A DNA stretch of 64,000 bases from Mariniphaga sp041687255 (GTDB taxonomy: Bacteria > Bacteroidota > Bacteroidia > Bacteroidales > Prolixibacteraceae), in assembly GCA_041687255.1 (NCBI GenBank), contig JAWLCL010000002.1, forward strand, positions 1 through 64,000, read 5' to 3'. Below the pieces are notes generated by a model. That model worked only from the letters and a program-made list of their open reading frames with translations. It made no database searches and was not told the DNA's origin. Positions 10,196 to 19,660 of the stretch are shown here, piece after piece (the stretch's first letter is position 1; the number at the start of each line of letters is the position of its first letter). Position numbers and translations under genes: made by a program.

Positions 10196-12478
10196 TTATT
10201 TAGTAACCCCCGGTCTTTGTTTCCTTGTTACAAGGATAAAATCACGATGTGCTTTTATGAGATTAATGGAATGCAGCAGCATATTCTTGGTCTCCGTAAT
10301 TATATTGAAATAAAGGACGGAATTCCGTGTGCTGACTTCACGCGACTTAATACGCTTAATTTGTGCAACTTCCATCTTTTCAAGATTAACAACCAATTTA
10401 TCGCGTTGATTTATCAGATTATCAATGTCTTTGAAACTGTTCTCCTTAACAATCCGGATGGCAAAATCAGAGAATTCTGTGATTCTTTCCTGCAAATCAT
10501 TTAACTCTTCCGCCTGGATTTGGATGAAGGGCTTGTGATTGTTATCCACATGCTCAAACAGCGGCTCCACAAAGAAGTTAAGCGAATGTGCCATCTCCCG
10601 CTGATAGTCTACCATTTGCACATAAAAATGCCCTGAATCGACCGACTCTTCGATTTTTGAGATGGTACTTAAAACTTTATTTTTTTGTTTTTTTGCTTTT
10701 TTGTTCAGGTTATTTTTCATCGACATAGCTTCTTTCAGCCGCGAACGGTCTTCCTTGAGAAAACTGTCGATGCTCAAAGAATAAATCTGGTTGGCAAACA
10801 TTATTGATTTTGTAACCTGCTTTTTACTCTTCTCCATTACTTTTTCAACTTCATCATCTTCAGTAATGGATTCCTCATCTTCTATTGCCTCTATCTGATT
10901 TCTTTTCTTGAATATCATATGAGTACGGATGATCATCAGAACGGCGACAGCAACAAAAACAAAAATCATAAATCTTCCGCCTATTGAAATAATCCAGGCA
11001 ACGAAGGCAGCAACCGAGAAAGCGATAATTGCTGTTAAGAACCAGCCGCCGATAACAGCAAAGACTCCTGAAATGCGGTAAACAGCACTTTCCCTACCCC
11101 AGGCACGGTCGGCAAGCGAGGTGCCCATAGCTACCATAAAGGTGACATAGGTTGTTGACAGGGGTAATTTAAGCGAGGTGCCAATAGCAATAAGTATACT
11201 GGCAACCAGAAGGTTTACCGAGGCCCTTATTTTGTCAAATGCCGGAGTATCGGGGTTATCAACCGGCCCCAGGGGAACAGGTGCAAACCGGCGTGTTATA
11301 ACCTGGTTAACTGTTGCCGGTATCAGCCGCGTAACCGAACGGTTGAAATTGATTGTACTGCGAACCATCACCCTTGCAATCATTGATGACCCAAAGCGTT
11401 CAACCCCTTCGTTTTGCCTCGACAGGTCGACTGAAGTATTTACAACCGACTGTGCCTTCTTCGAAGTAATGAGGGTAATTATCATTATCAGCCCGGCTAT
11501 AAGCAGCATGAAGGTTGGCGTACTCACTTCACCGGCCAGCATCTCCATTGAAAAACTTTCCGGCGCTATATTTCCCTCGGCAACCCAGTTTTTAAAAGAG
11601 GAATAACCTGCCAGCGGAACCCCTATGAAGTTTACCAAATCGTTGCCGGCAAAGGCCATTGCAAGAGCAAAGGTACCTATCAGCACAGTAAGTTTGAGAA
11701 TTTTTATATTGAACAGCCATTTTAACAACTGCAGGATGATCACAAAGAACAGAAAGCTGTATACCAGCAATTTAAATGTATTTCCTGCAACCCATTCATC
11801 CAGCCTTTGCCCGTCGACAACTTCAATTGATGCAAAAGCCGAACCGTCGATCCCTTTAATCAAGATGAAGTAGGTGATGGCTGTAACGGCAAACCCACCA
11901 AACAGGGAGCCAAAATACTTCATGTTTTTCCGGTAATTGAAGGAAAATATAAAGCGCGTTATGTACTGAACCAATGCACCTACAGTAAAGGCTATAAGCA
12001 CCGAAAGCAGTATACCGGTAATAATGGCAAGCGCTTTTTCGGAATTGATGTAAGTAGCAAGTTCGCCCAGTGACCTGCCCGCTGCCTCGATTTTAACGAG
12101 CGAAACGGCCACTGCCGCACCCAGTAATTCAAATACTATTGACACTGTTGTTGAGGTGGGCATCCCAAGGGTGTTAAATGCATCAAGCAGTATGATGTCG
12201 GTTATCATTACTGCAAGAAAGATGACCATTATCTCGGAAAACACGAACATGTCGGGATGAAATATGCCTTTCCGGGCAACCTCCATCATCCCGCTCGAGA
12301 AAGTGGCGCCTATAAGCACCCCAAGCCCGGCCATTAGGAATATAAGCCATTTAGGAGCAGCTTTCGAACCAAAAGCGGAATTTAAAAAATTAACGGCATC
12401 ATTGCTTACGCCAACAACTAAATCGGAAACAGCCAGTGCGAAGAGGATAATAACAACAATAAGATAGAAATTTTCCAT
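10196..12478 (-). CDS. pit: PiT-family inorganic phosphate transporter with C-terminal PhoU-like domain
   Basis: 760 aa inner-membrane protein. The two PiT repeats carry the family signature around Asn-Asp: SNDAVNFLNSAFGSKAA (about 25-41) in the first half, then FAGNDLVNFIGVPLAGY (about 278-294). About ten or more hydrophobic segments run to about residue 510. An acidic linker (EDEESITEDDEVE) leads into a charged helical region (about 530-750) resembling PhoU. Such PiT-PhoU fusions are common in Bacteroidota and much longer than the ~490-aa Pit of E. coli. It is divergent from the PhoR/PhoB-like pair, which suggests control by phosphate, though no certain pho box is recognised. Confidence 0.9.
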   Translation of the reverse strand: MENFYLIVVIILFALAVSDLVVGVSNDAVNFLNSAFGSKAAPKWLIFLMAGLGVLIGATFSSGMMEVARKGIFHPDMFVFSEIMVIFLAVMITDIILLDAFNTLGMPTSTTVSIVFELLGAAVAVSLVKIEAAGRSLGELATYINSEKALAIITGILLSVLIAFTVGALVQYITRFIFSFNYRKNMKYFGSLFGGFAVTAITYFILIKGIDGSAFASIEVVDGQRLDEWVAGNTFKLLVYSFLFFVIILQLLKWLFNIKILKLTVLIGTFALAMAFAGNDLVNFIGVPLAGYSSFKNWVAEGNIAPESFSMEMLAGEVSTPTFMLLIAGLIMIITLITSKKAQSVVNTSVDLSRQNEGVERFGSSMIARVMVRSTINFNRSVTRLIPATVNQVITRRFAPVPLGPVDNPDTPAFDKIRASVNLLVASILIAIGTSLKLPLSTTYVTFMVAMGTSLADRAWGRESAVYRISGVFAVIGGWFLTAIIAFSVAAFVAWIISIGGRFMIFVFVAVAVLMIIRTHMIFKKRNQIEAIEDEESITEDDEVEKVMEKSKKQVTKSIMFANQIYSLSIDSFLKEDRSRLKEAMSMKNNLNKKAKKQKNKVLSTISKIEESVDSGHFYVQMVDYQREMAHSLNFFVEPLFEHVDNNHKPFIQIQAEELNDLQERITEFSDFAIRIVKENSFKDIDNLINQRDKLVVNLEKMEVAQIKRIKSREVSTRNSVLYFNIITETKNMLLHSINLIKAHRDFILVTRKQRPGVTK

Positions 12479-12701
12479 TACCTGAATTTTTCGGGCAGCA
12501 AATATATGTTACAATGTTTTCTTAACATCATGCTAAAATATTAAAAAAACATTAAGGTACTATAAAGTTATGGTTAAGAGTTTCCTATAATTTACTGACA
12601 CAATGAAAAATAAATCATCTTGCAACCCGGATTTATGCCTTATTCAAAATTTGTATAAATAAGAATAAATGTTTTATTTATGCAACAAAACTGAGATTCA
12701 G

Positions 12702-13742
12702 ATGAAAACTTATTCTTCGCGACAGTTGACTTTATATATAGCGGCCTTGCTTACATCGCTGGCTGCGATATTTATCCTGCTTACCTGGTGGCTGTCGCCC
12801 GGAATTGTGATGCTTGCAGCTTTTATTGCACTTTTTTTTATGGCCTCTTATTTTTACATCATATTTGTAATCAACAAATACATTTATGACAAAATAAAGC
12901 CGGTTTATAAAACCATTAAGGACCTCCCCCTGAGCGGAAAAAAGCTTGCCGAAAAATCATCCGACTCCACAAATCTCTTATCGAATGTCAAGTTTGAAGT
13001 TGAAGAATGGGCAAAAACCCAGATGAAGGAAATTGAGCGGTTAAAGGAACTGGAACGGTACAGGAAAGATTTTGTAGGAAACGTATCGCATGAACTGAAG
13101 ACACCGATTTTTAACATTCAGGGTTATATACTTACACTTCTGGAAGGGGGAATTGACGATCCGAAAATTAACATGCTGTATCTGAAACGTACAGAAAAGA
13201 GCATCGACCGCATGATATCGATTGTTGAAGACCTGGAATCAATAACAAAGCTGGAATCGGGCGAACTGAAACTGAATATTGTGAAATTTGATATCGTGCA
13301 GTCGGTTCGCGATGTATTTGAAATGGAGCAATGGCAGGCTGAAGAGCGGCAGATATCACTTGAAATACAGAACATACCCCAAAAACCTGTTAATGTAAAG
13401 GCCGACCGCAACCGCATTCTTGAAGTGCTTACGAACCTGATTGTCAACGGAATTAAATACGGCAGGAAAAATGGTTACGTTCAGGTGTCGTTTCACGATC
13501 TTGATGATAGCATTATGGTGGAGGTTACCGACAACGGCATTGGTATTGAAAAAAAATTCCTCCCTCGGATTTTTGAACGGTTCTATAGGGTCGACAAATC
13601 CCGCTCACGGGAACAGGGAGGAACAGGCCTTGGATTGTCGATTGTGAAACATATTATTGAAGCACACAACCAATCGATTAATGTCAGAAGTGTTGTCGAT
13701 CAGGGAACAACTTTTAACTTTACACTGGAAAAGGCCAAATAA
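12702..13742 (+). CDS. phoR: PhoR-like sensor histidine kinase
   Basis: About 346 aa from the preferred start MKTYSS (12702); an in-frame ATG at 12669 would add 11 unlikely residues. Two N-terminal membrane helices (about 10-30 and 34-57) are followed directly by a linker and the kinase core. Motifs: H-box FVGNVSHELKTP (phospho-acceptor His130), N-box NLIVNGIKYG, G1 VTDNGIGIE, and G2 GGTGLGLSIVKH. There is no periplasmic sensor domain and no clear PAS domain, as in many short PhoR proteins that sense through partner proteins. The PhoB-like regulator follows after 92 bp, and the phosphate transporter is divergent, so a phosphate-starvation role is likely by context. Confidence 0.85.
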   Translation: MKTYSSRQLTLYIAALLTSLAAIFILLTWWLSPGIVMLAAFIALFFMASYFYIIFVINKYIYDKIKPVYKTIKDLPLSGKKLAEKSSDSTNLLSNVKFEVEEWAKTQMKEIERLKELERYRKDFVGNVSHELKTPIFNIQGYILTLLEGGIDDPKINMLYLKRTEKSIDRMISIVEDLESITKLESGELKLNIVKFDIVQSVRDVFEMEQWQAEERQISLEIQNIPQKPVNVKADRNRILEVLTNLIVNGIKYGRKNGYVQVSFHDLDDSIMVEVTDNGIGIEKKFLPRIFERFYRVDKSRSREQGGTGLGLSIVKHIIEAHNQSINVRSVVDQGTTFNFTLEKAK

Positions 13743-13804
13743 TAAAATTTCTTTATACCTCTCTTTAATTTTTATTATTAGATGCTATTTGCAATTATAA
13801 CTTC

Positions 13805-13812
13805 TAACTTTG
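13805..13812 (+). promoter_or_regulatory. Candidate -7 box for the PhoB-like regulator
   Basis: TAACTTTG matches the Bacteroidota -7 consensus TAnnTTTG exactly and lies 22 bp before the ATG at 13835. No TTTG is found at the expected -33 position, so this may be an activator-dependent promoter or chance. Confidence 0.4.
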
Positions 13813-13834
13813 TTGGTTGAAAAAATAAATTCCG

Positions 13835-14536
13835 ATGAACGATAACAAATTAAAAATTCTGCTGGTCGATGATGAAATCGACATCCTTGAATTTATGAGC
13901 TACAACCTTGAGAAAGAAGGATATGTGGTATACACCGGCAAAAACGGGCTTGAAGCTATTGAAAAGGCTGAAAAATATCAGCCCAACCTGATAATACTTG
14001 ATGTTATGATGCCCGAAATGGATGGGATTGCCGCCTGTGAGGAAATCAGAAAAATTCCGTCACTCAGCAATACAGTCATTGCCTTTTTAACGGCACGCGG
14101 AGAAGATTATTCTCAGATAGCCGGTTTTGAAGCCGGAGCCGATGATTACATTACCAAACCGGTCAGGCCGAAAGTGCTTATCAGCCGTGTAAAAGCGCTG
14201 CTTAAACGTACCGGCGATACTCCTGCTCCGGTAACCTACACCGAAAGCCCCGGAACAGTGGCCATAGGGAACCTCATTATTGATAAAGAACGTTACCTGA
14301 TACGAATAAACGACAAGGAGATGATTCTTCCCCGCAAAGAATTTGAGTTGTTGTCGCTGCTGGTTTCCAAAACAGGCAAAGTTTTTACACGTGAAGAGAT
14401 TTACGCTACAGTATGGGGGGAAAATGTTGTGGTAGGCGACCGCACAATCGATGTTCACATACGGAAATTACGGGAAAAAATTGGCAACGACCACATAAAA
14501 ACATTAAAAGGTATCGGCTATAAGTTTGTGGAGTAA
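13835..14536 (+). CDS. phoB: PhoB-like OmpR-family response regulator
   Basis: 233 aa. The N-terminal receiver domain has the acidic pair in LLVDDE, phospho-acceptor Asp56 in LIILDVMMPEMDG and Lys108 in YITKPV. The C-terminal winged helix (about 130-233) ends in the family signature: DRTIDVHIRKLREKIG, then IKTLKGIGYKFVE. It partners the kinase just upstream. Taking the pair as PhoR/PhoB rests on the adjacent transporter and close overall similarity; other OmpR-type roles cannot be excluded. Confidence 0.88.
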   Translation: MNDNKLKILLVDDEIDILEFMSYNLEKEGYVVYTGKNGLEAIEKAEKYQPNLIILDVMMPEMDGIAACEEIRKIPSLSNTVIAFLTARGEDYSQIAGFEAGADDYITKPVRPKVLISRVKALLKRTGDTPAPVTYTESPGTVAIGNLIIDKERYLIRINDKEMILPRKEFELLSLLVSKTGKVFTREEIYATVWGENVVVGDRTIDVHIRKLREKIGNDHIKTLKGIGYKFVE

Positions 14537-15142
14537 CTAAATAAAGTAGACCACCAGGTATAAAAACGTAAAGCCAAGGGCAAAGCCTGCCTCCAGATGC
14601 CACAGTTTATTCTTTTCAAGAATGAGTTGTGCAGTGCCCGTCAACCCTGTCGCTATAATAACTGCAATTATTGCCCATGCCGGGTAGGTGCCCGTACGAA
14701 ACGAAAGAGCAATCATTACTCCGGTAAGGCCTCCCAGTGCAGCCATATGGCTCGATATTTTCCATTTAAGCGAAGCAATTAGCAGACCCAGTATCACAAG
14801 CACGGATGCAATCATCAAAACCTTAAGAATGGGGAAAGCATTAAGCCGGCTTAGCAACATGTAACCCATATAATAAAACACCGAAGAGAACAGCAGGGGC
14901 AGTGCCCGTTGGCTGCCTGTTTCGAACGACAGCCTGAATCTGGGATTGATGGCAAGTACCGACATGGCCAATAAGGGCATTATGGCCGTGGAAAAAAGTA
15001 CCACCAGCAATACCAGCCGTTTTGCTTCCCAGCTGATATATGAAAAGTAAAAACCCGATTGAAACAACAGGAGAAAACCCAGTGTGGGAACAAGCATTGG
15101 GTGGAAAATAATGGAAACGATTTGTGCTGCCCTGCGTGCCAT
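14537..15142 (-). CDS. PAP2-like integral membrane protein
   Basis: 201 aa with about six hydrophobic helices. The C-terminal half has SSHMAALGG and, after an Arg-poor stretch (AQLILEKNKLWHLEAGF), a second conserved His; together these resemble the SGH and HxxxE/D motifs of the PAP2 lipid-phosphatase superfamily. The first PAP2 motif (KxxxxxxRP) is weak (SQRALP), so activity is uncertain. It lies 2 bp from rpoN on the same strand and is probably translated from the rpoN message. Its stop is directly adjacent to the stop of the convergent phoB gene. Confidence 0.6.
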   Translation of the reverse strand: MARRAAQIVSIIFHPMLVPTLGFLLLFQSGFYFSYISWEAKRLVLLVVLFSTAIMPLLAMSVLAINPRFRLSFETGSQRALPLLFSSVFYYMGYMLLSRLNAFPILKVLMIASVLVILGLLIASLKWKISSHMAALGGLTGVMIALSFRTGTYPAWAIIAVIIATGLTGTAQLILEKNKLWHLEAGFALGFTFLYLVVYFI

Positions 15143-15144
15143 AG

Positions 15145-16596
15145 CTACAGTTCTTTACGCAGCCGGGCCACAGGTATATCGAGTTGCTCACGATATTTGG
15201 CCACCGTGCGACGGGCAATGTTGTACGACTTGTCCTTCAGGATTTTTGTCAGCTTCTCATCAGTCAGAGGTTTCCGCTTATCTTCATTATCAATGCACTC
15301 TTTCAGTATCTTTTTGATTTCCCGTGTGGAAACTTCTTCCCCGCTTTCTGTCTGAAGCCCTTCAGAGAAAAAGTACTTCAGGGGAAAGATGCCAAAGTGT
15401 GTTTGTATATATTTACTGTTTGATACCCTGGAGATTGTTGAAATATCAAGGCCTGTTCTTTCGGCTATATCTTTAAGAATCATCGGGCGAAGCTTTGCTT
15501 CGTCACCGTCTTTAAAATACTCCTTCTGAAAGTTGATTATTTCTGCCATTGTTATCAGCAAGGTATGATTTCTTTGCCTGATAGCATCAATAAACCACTT
15601 TGCTGAATCAACCTTCTGTTTCACGAAAACAAGGGCATCTTTCTGATTTTTGTTCTTCTGTCGTGATTGCTGAGCCAGGGCATGCATCATGTCGAGATAG
15701 GTATCATTTATCTTCAACTCCGGCATGTTCTGCTGATTAAGCGACAGGTTCAGCTCTCCGTCGAGGTTATCCAGGATAAAATCGGGGATGATATGCTGGT
15801 TCGATCTGTTCATGGGGTTGCTGTATGAACTGCCCGGTTTGGGGTTCAACTTCAGTACCACATCGATTCCCTCTTTGAGTTCCTCGTCCGAAAGTTCCAG
15901 TTTCTTTTTGATTTTATCGTAATGCTTACGGGTAAACTCTTCAAAAAAGTCGGTCACAATGGTTTTTGCCAATTCATAACCGCTGCCCTGCTTCCTGTTA
16001 AGCTGCAAAAGCAGGCATTCGCGCAAATCGCGCGCCCCTACTCCTGCAGGGTCAAACTGCTGCACTACATGAAGAATCTCCTTCAGCTTTTCCTCCGCCA
16101 CCTCCATATTGAGATTAAATGCCAGATCATCGCTAATTGAAAGCAGGTCGCGCCGCAGGTAACCATCATCATCTATATTTCCGATAATGTATTCCGCCAG
16201 CTGCCGATCCTGATCTGCAAGGGAAGTCATTCCCAGCTGATCGTAAAGGCTTTCATGAAAAGTAATCCCGGCAGAAAATGGAATGTCTACATACTTATCG
16301 TCTTTCGAATAGTTGTTTGCATTTGTCTTATAGGAAGGAACATCATCTTCTTCGTTCAGGTAGTCATCGAATGAGAATTCATCATTGTCGCTGTCCTGCT
16401 CCGGTTCATTGTTATCTGCCTGTTCAGATGGTTCCTCATTTTCGGAATCCATTTCCAGTACGGGGTTTTCTTCAAGTTCTTTTTTTATGCGCTGTTCGAG
16501 TTGCATAGTAGGGATTTCCAGAAGCTTAATCACCTGTATTTGCTGTGGTGAGAGTTTCTGTAGCAATTTTTGTTGTAATGAAAGTCTTTGCTCCAT
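15145..16596 (-). CDS. rpoN: RNA polymerase sigma-54 factor RpoN
   Basis: 483 aa, full length. It has the Gln/Leu-rich region I (LSLQQKLLQKLSPQQIQ...), an acidic linker (about 48-85), the core-binding domain, the HTH, and a C-terminal RpoN box ARRTVAKYRE (461-470). Sigma-54 directs transcription from -24/-12 promoters that need AAA+ activators; no such activator gene lies in this window. It is the probable first gene of a pair with the PAP2-like protein. Confidence 0.96.
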   Translation of the reverse strand: MEQRLSLQQKLLQKLSPQQIQVIKLLEIPTMQLEQRIKKELEENPVLEMDSENEEPSEQADNNEPEQDSDNDEFSFDDYLNEEDDVPSYKTNANNYSKDDKYVDIPFSAGITFHESLYDQLGMTSLADQDRQLAEYIIGNIDDDGYLRRDLLSISDDLAFNLNMEVAEEKLKEILHVVQQFDPAGVGARDLRECLLLQLNRKQGSGYELAKTIVTDFFEEFTRKHYDKIKKKLELSDEELKEGIDVVLKLNPKPGSSYSNPMNRSNQHIIPDFILDNLDGELNLSLNQQNMPELKINDTYLDMMHALAQQSRQKNKNQKDALVFVKQKVDSAKWFIDAIRQRNHTLLITMAEIINFQKEYFKDGDEAKLRPMILKDIAERTGLDISTISRVSNSKYIQTHFGIFPLKYFFSEGLQTESGEEVSTREIKKILKECIDNEDKRKPLTDEKLTKILKDKSYNIARRTVAKYREQLDIPVARLRKEL

Positions 16597-16653
16597 ATCC
16601 CTTATTGTTACTCCGTAAAAATACTACTTTTTTAAAGGAGTTCAAACTACTAT

Positions 16654-18090
16654 TTAAAATTCTGCGCTTTTAGGTGTTCGCGGGAAAGCAATCACATCGC
16701 GTATGTTTGCCATACCGGTAACAAACTGGACGAACCTTTCGAACCCAAGGCCAAATCCACTGTGCACGGCGCTTCCAAACCGGCGCGTGTCAAGGTACCA
16801 CCACATTTCTTCAGCAGGAATATCCATCTCCTTCATTCGAGCCAGCAGCTTATCAAGATTTTCTTCACGCTGCGAACCTCCGATTATCTCCCCGATTTGC
16901 GGGAACAGAACATCCATTGCACGAACCGTACGGTTGTCGTCGTTCTGTTTCATGTAAAACGCCTTGATATCCCTGGGGTAATCGGTCAGAATTACCGGAC
17001 ATTTAAAATGTTTCTCAACCAGGTAACGTTCATGTTCGCTTTGCAGATCAATTCCCCAGTCAACCGGGAACTGGAACTGCTTCTTTTTATAGGGTTTCGA
17101 ATTTTTCAGGATGTCAATGGCCTCAGTGTAGGTAAGCCTTATAAATTCGCTGTTTTGCACAAACTTTAGCTTTTCAATCAGGTTCATCGACCGCTGGTCC
17201 TGAGGTTTACTTTTTTCTTCCTGTTCCAGCCGGGAGGCTAAAAACTGCAGATCATCACTGCAATTTTCCAGTGCATAACCAATAAGGTATTTCAGGAAGT
17301 CTTCAGCAAGATCCATATTGTCTTTCAGATCGTAAAAAGCCATTTCCGGTTCTATCATCCAGAATTCGGCAAGATGCCGTGCGGTATTTGAATTCTCAGC
17401 CCTGAAAGTAGGTCCGAAAGTGTAAATTTCACCCAAAGCCATTGCACCAAGTTCGCCCTCCAGCTGCCCGGAAACCGTAAGGTTGGTGGGTCTGCCAAAG
17501 AAATCCCTGCTGTAATCGGGTTTCCTGTCTTCTGTAACAGGCGGATTCAGCGGGTCGAGGGTGGTAACGCGGAACATTTGCCCTGCTCCTTCAGCATCGC
17601 TGGCGGTAATTATGGGTGTGTGCAGGTAGTAAAATCCCCGTTCATTAAAATAGTTGTGAATGGCATAAGCCATGGAATGCCTTACACGAAAAACAGCCCC
17701 GAAAGTATTTGTGCGAAAGCGGAGATGTGCATTTTCCCTGAGAAATTCAAGGGAATGCTTTTTCGGCTGAATGGGATACTTTTCAGGATCAGCTCCACCT
17801 AAAAGCTCTATCTTTTCAGCCACCAGCTCCACATTCTGGCCACTTCCTTTTGATTCAGCAAGCGTACCCTCCACTGCAAGTGCAGCGCCGGTATTGATTT
17901 CACGCAACAGTTTCTCATCAAATTGGCCGGCATCGGCAACAACCTGCAGATTATTTATAGTTGAACCATCATTAACGGCAATAAAATGAACATTTTTGCT
18001 GCCACGCCTGGTCCTTACCCATCCTTTTATCAAGATTGAATTACCGGGTATTCCACTCTTAAGAACTTCTTTAATTTTTACTCTTACCAT
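16654..18090 (-). CDS. asnS: Asparaginyl-tRNA synthetase
   Basis: 478 aa class II synthetase that charges tRNA-Asn. An N-terminal OB-fold anticodon-binding domain (about 15-100, with IKGWVRTRRGSKN) precedes the catalytic domain with motif 2 (TFRAENSNTARHLAEFWM) and motif 3 (GFGLGFERFVQF). Length is normal for the bacterial enzyme. It is upstream of rpoN on the same strand with a 57-bp gap. Confidence 0.96.
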   Translation of the reverse strand: MVRVKIKEVLKSGIPGNSILIKGWVRTRRGSKNVHFIAVNDGSTINNLQVVADAGQFDEKLLREINTGAALAVEGTLAESKGSGQNVELVAEKIELLGGADPEKYPIQPKKHSLEFLRENAHLRFRTNTFGAVFRVRHSMAYAIHNYFNERGFYYLHTPIITASDAEGAGQMFRVTTLDPLNPPVTEDRKPDYSRDFFGRPTNLTVSGQLEGELGAMALGEIYTFGPTFRAENSNTARHLAEFWMIEPEMAFYDLKDNMDLAEDFLKYLIGYALENCSDDLQFLASRLEQEEKSKPQDQRSMNLIEKLKFVQNSEFIRLTYTEAIDILKNSKPYKKKQFQFPVDWGIDLQSEHERYLVEKHFKCPVILTDYPRDIKAFYMKQNDDNRTVRAMDVLFPQIGEIIGGSQREENLDKLLARMKEMDIPAEEMWWYLDTRRFGSAVHSGFGLGFERFVQFVTGMANIRDVIAFPRTPKSAEF

Positions 18091-18211
18091 AATTCCGCTG
18101 CTTTCTTTACCTGCTGTTTTACTTTTTAAAAAACTTACAAAAGTAAATTTTTATAATAACAATCGGTCTGGAAGTCCTCAAAAATTAAGTATTTGAAGAA
18201 ATGTTAAAATT

Positions 18212-18244
18212 AAAAAGCCATTCACCCAAAGGTAAATGGCTTTA
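18212..18244 (-). terminator. Rho-independent terminator of the Gfo/Idh/MocA gene
   Basis: On the minus strand, AAAGCCATTTACC...GGTGAATGGCTTT folds into a stem followed by TTTTTAATTTT, 28 bp past the stop codon at 18272. Confidence 0.8.
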
Positions 18245-18271
18245 AATATCCATTATTTAATGTCAGTCTGT

Positions 18272-19621
18272 TTATTCGGCTGTTCCCGGAGTGGGTACTG
18301 TGGCTTTTTCGGCAAATCCAATATTACCCATGATATAAGTATCGGGGCCAAGCTTCATATCCGAATTCATCATTTCTTCATAAGTCACTTCTTTTCCGGT
18401 ATAGGCAGAAACCCTTCCCATAATAGCCACCATATTTGAAATAGCTGTTTGTTCAGCTTCATTAAACGGAATATTTTGGCGGATACATGTAACAAGGTTA
18501 ATGTGTTCCTGAACATAAGGACTTGTTTCTGAACCTTCAGCGGCAAAAAGCTCGTTTCCTTGGGCATCAACAATTCTCAATTTTCCTGCAGTGGTTGCAA
18601 TGGCTTTAGTGCCATGGAAAATTTCATGTACAGCATTGGCGGTACCGTTAATCTGACGGCACATGCTATGAACATGACGCCCGTCTTCGTATACATAGTC
18701 AATGCTGAAATTGTCATACTGGTCGCCGGTAACTCTTCTGTGCCTTGATCCGAAACCAACGGCTTTAACAGGATGGGCTCCCATGAACCAGTTGGCAACA
18801 TCAATATTGTGTACATGCTGCTCAACGATATGATCACCCGAAAGCCAGCACCAGTTAACCCAGTCGCGAATCATCCATTCCATTTCACTCCAGTTTGGAT
18901 TATTCTGACGGTACCAGAGTTGATTTTGATTCCAGTAAACATTGGCTGAAACTATTTGTCCGATACCATTATTGTTGATTTCCTTCATCAGGTTAATGTA
19001 GTTGTGCTGATGCCTTCTTTGCGTGCCGGTAACAACCTTCAGCCCCTGTGCATCGGCCATTTTTGCGGTTGCAAGAATCTGACGGATACCCACCGGGTCA
19101 ACAGCAAGAGGTTTTTCCATGAAAACATGCTTGCGGGCCTTAACGGCAGCTTCGAAATGCTCGGGTCTGAACTTAGGAGGCGTTGCAAGTATTACAATAT
19201 CAACACCTGAATCAATTACTTTCTCGAAAGCATCGAATCCCACAAATTGATTTTCCTGCGGAACTTCTACTCCTTTTTCTGTTTTAATTTTATTGGCACA
19301 ATCTTTTACCCTGTCTTCAAATACATCACCTAAAGCAGTGACAGTAACATTTGGGCCGGCGTCCAGGAAATTGATAGCTGCGCCTGAACCGCGACCTCCG
19401 CAGCCGATAATACCTGCTTTAAGAACCGGGCCATCGGGAGCCGTATCAAGCATAGGAGGAAGATTTAACTCCCGGGGTTGCCAGTCGTATGCTCCACCAT
19501 TGGATGACCCCCCGTTATTTCCTGCACATGATGATAAAGTTCCTACACCCATTGCACCGGCAGCTCCTACGGCAGCAGCCCCGGCTAAGAATTTACGTCG
19601 TGAAAAACTATTTGTACTCAT
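18272..19621 (-). CDS. Tat-exported Gfo/Idh/MocA-family oxidoreductase
   Basis: 449 aa. The N terminus carries a twin-arginine signal (SFSRRKFLAGAA) leading to a Ser-Cys (LSSCAG) that could serve as a lipobox. A Rossmann NAD(P)-binding domain starts with GIIGCGGRGSG (about 71-81), and the EKPLAVDP motif follows near 170. The GFO/IDH C-terminal alpha/beta domain includes the WCWLSGDHIVEQHVHNIDV region (near 258). This family oxidises or isomerises sugars and includes exported glycosidases that use NAD(H). It precedes nothing obvious on its strand apart from the cytochrome-FGE fusion just upstream, 39 bp away, so the two may share a transcript. Confidence 0.9.
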   Translation of the reverse strand: MSTNSFSRRKFLAGAAAVGAAGAMGVGTLSSCAGNNGGSSNGGAYDWQPRELNLPPMLDTAPDGPVLKAGIIGCGGRGSGAAINFLDAGPNVTVTALGDVFEDRVKDCANKIKTEKGVEVPQENQFVGFDAFEKVIDSGVDIVILATPPKFRPEHFEAAVKARKHVFMEKPLAVDPVGIRQILATAKMADAQGLKVVTGTQRRHQHNYINLMKEINNNGIGQIVSANVYWNQNQLWYRQNNPNWSEMEWMIRDWVNWCWLSGDHIVEQHVHNIDVANWFMGAHPVKAVGFGSRHRRVTGDQYDNFSIDYVYEDGRHVHSMCRQINGTANAVHEIFHGTKAIATTAGKLRIVDAQGNELFAAEGSETSPYVQEHINLVTCIRQNIPFNEAEQTAISNMVAIMGRVSAYTGKEVTYEEMMNSDMKLGPDTYIMGNIGFAEKATVPTPGTAE

Positions 19622-19660
19622 AATTTGAAAATTGATATTAGTCGATTTGACGTCTCTAAA

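Noticed and set aside
12480..12700. Possible pho box upstream of the kinase gene (cttaacat and related)
   Set aside because: A/T-rich background gives many loose matches, and the spacing of direct repeats is not convincing.
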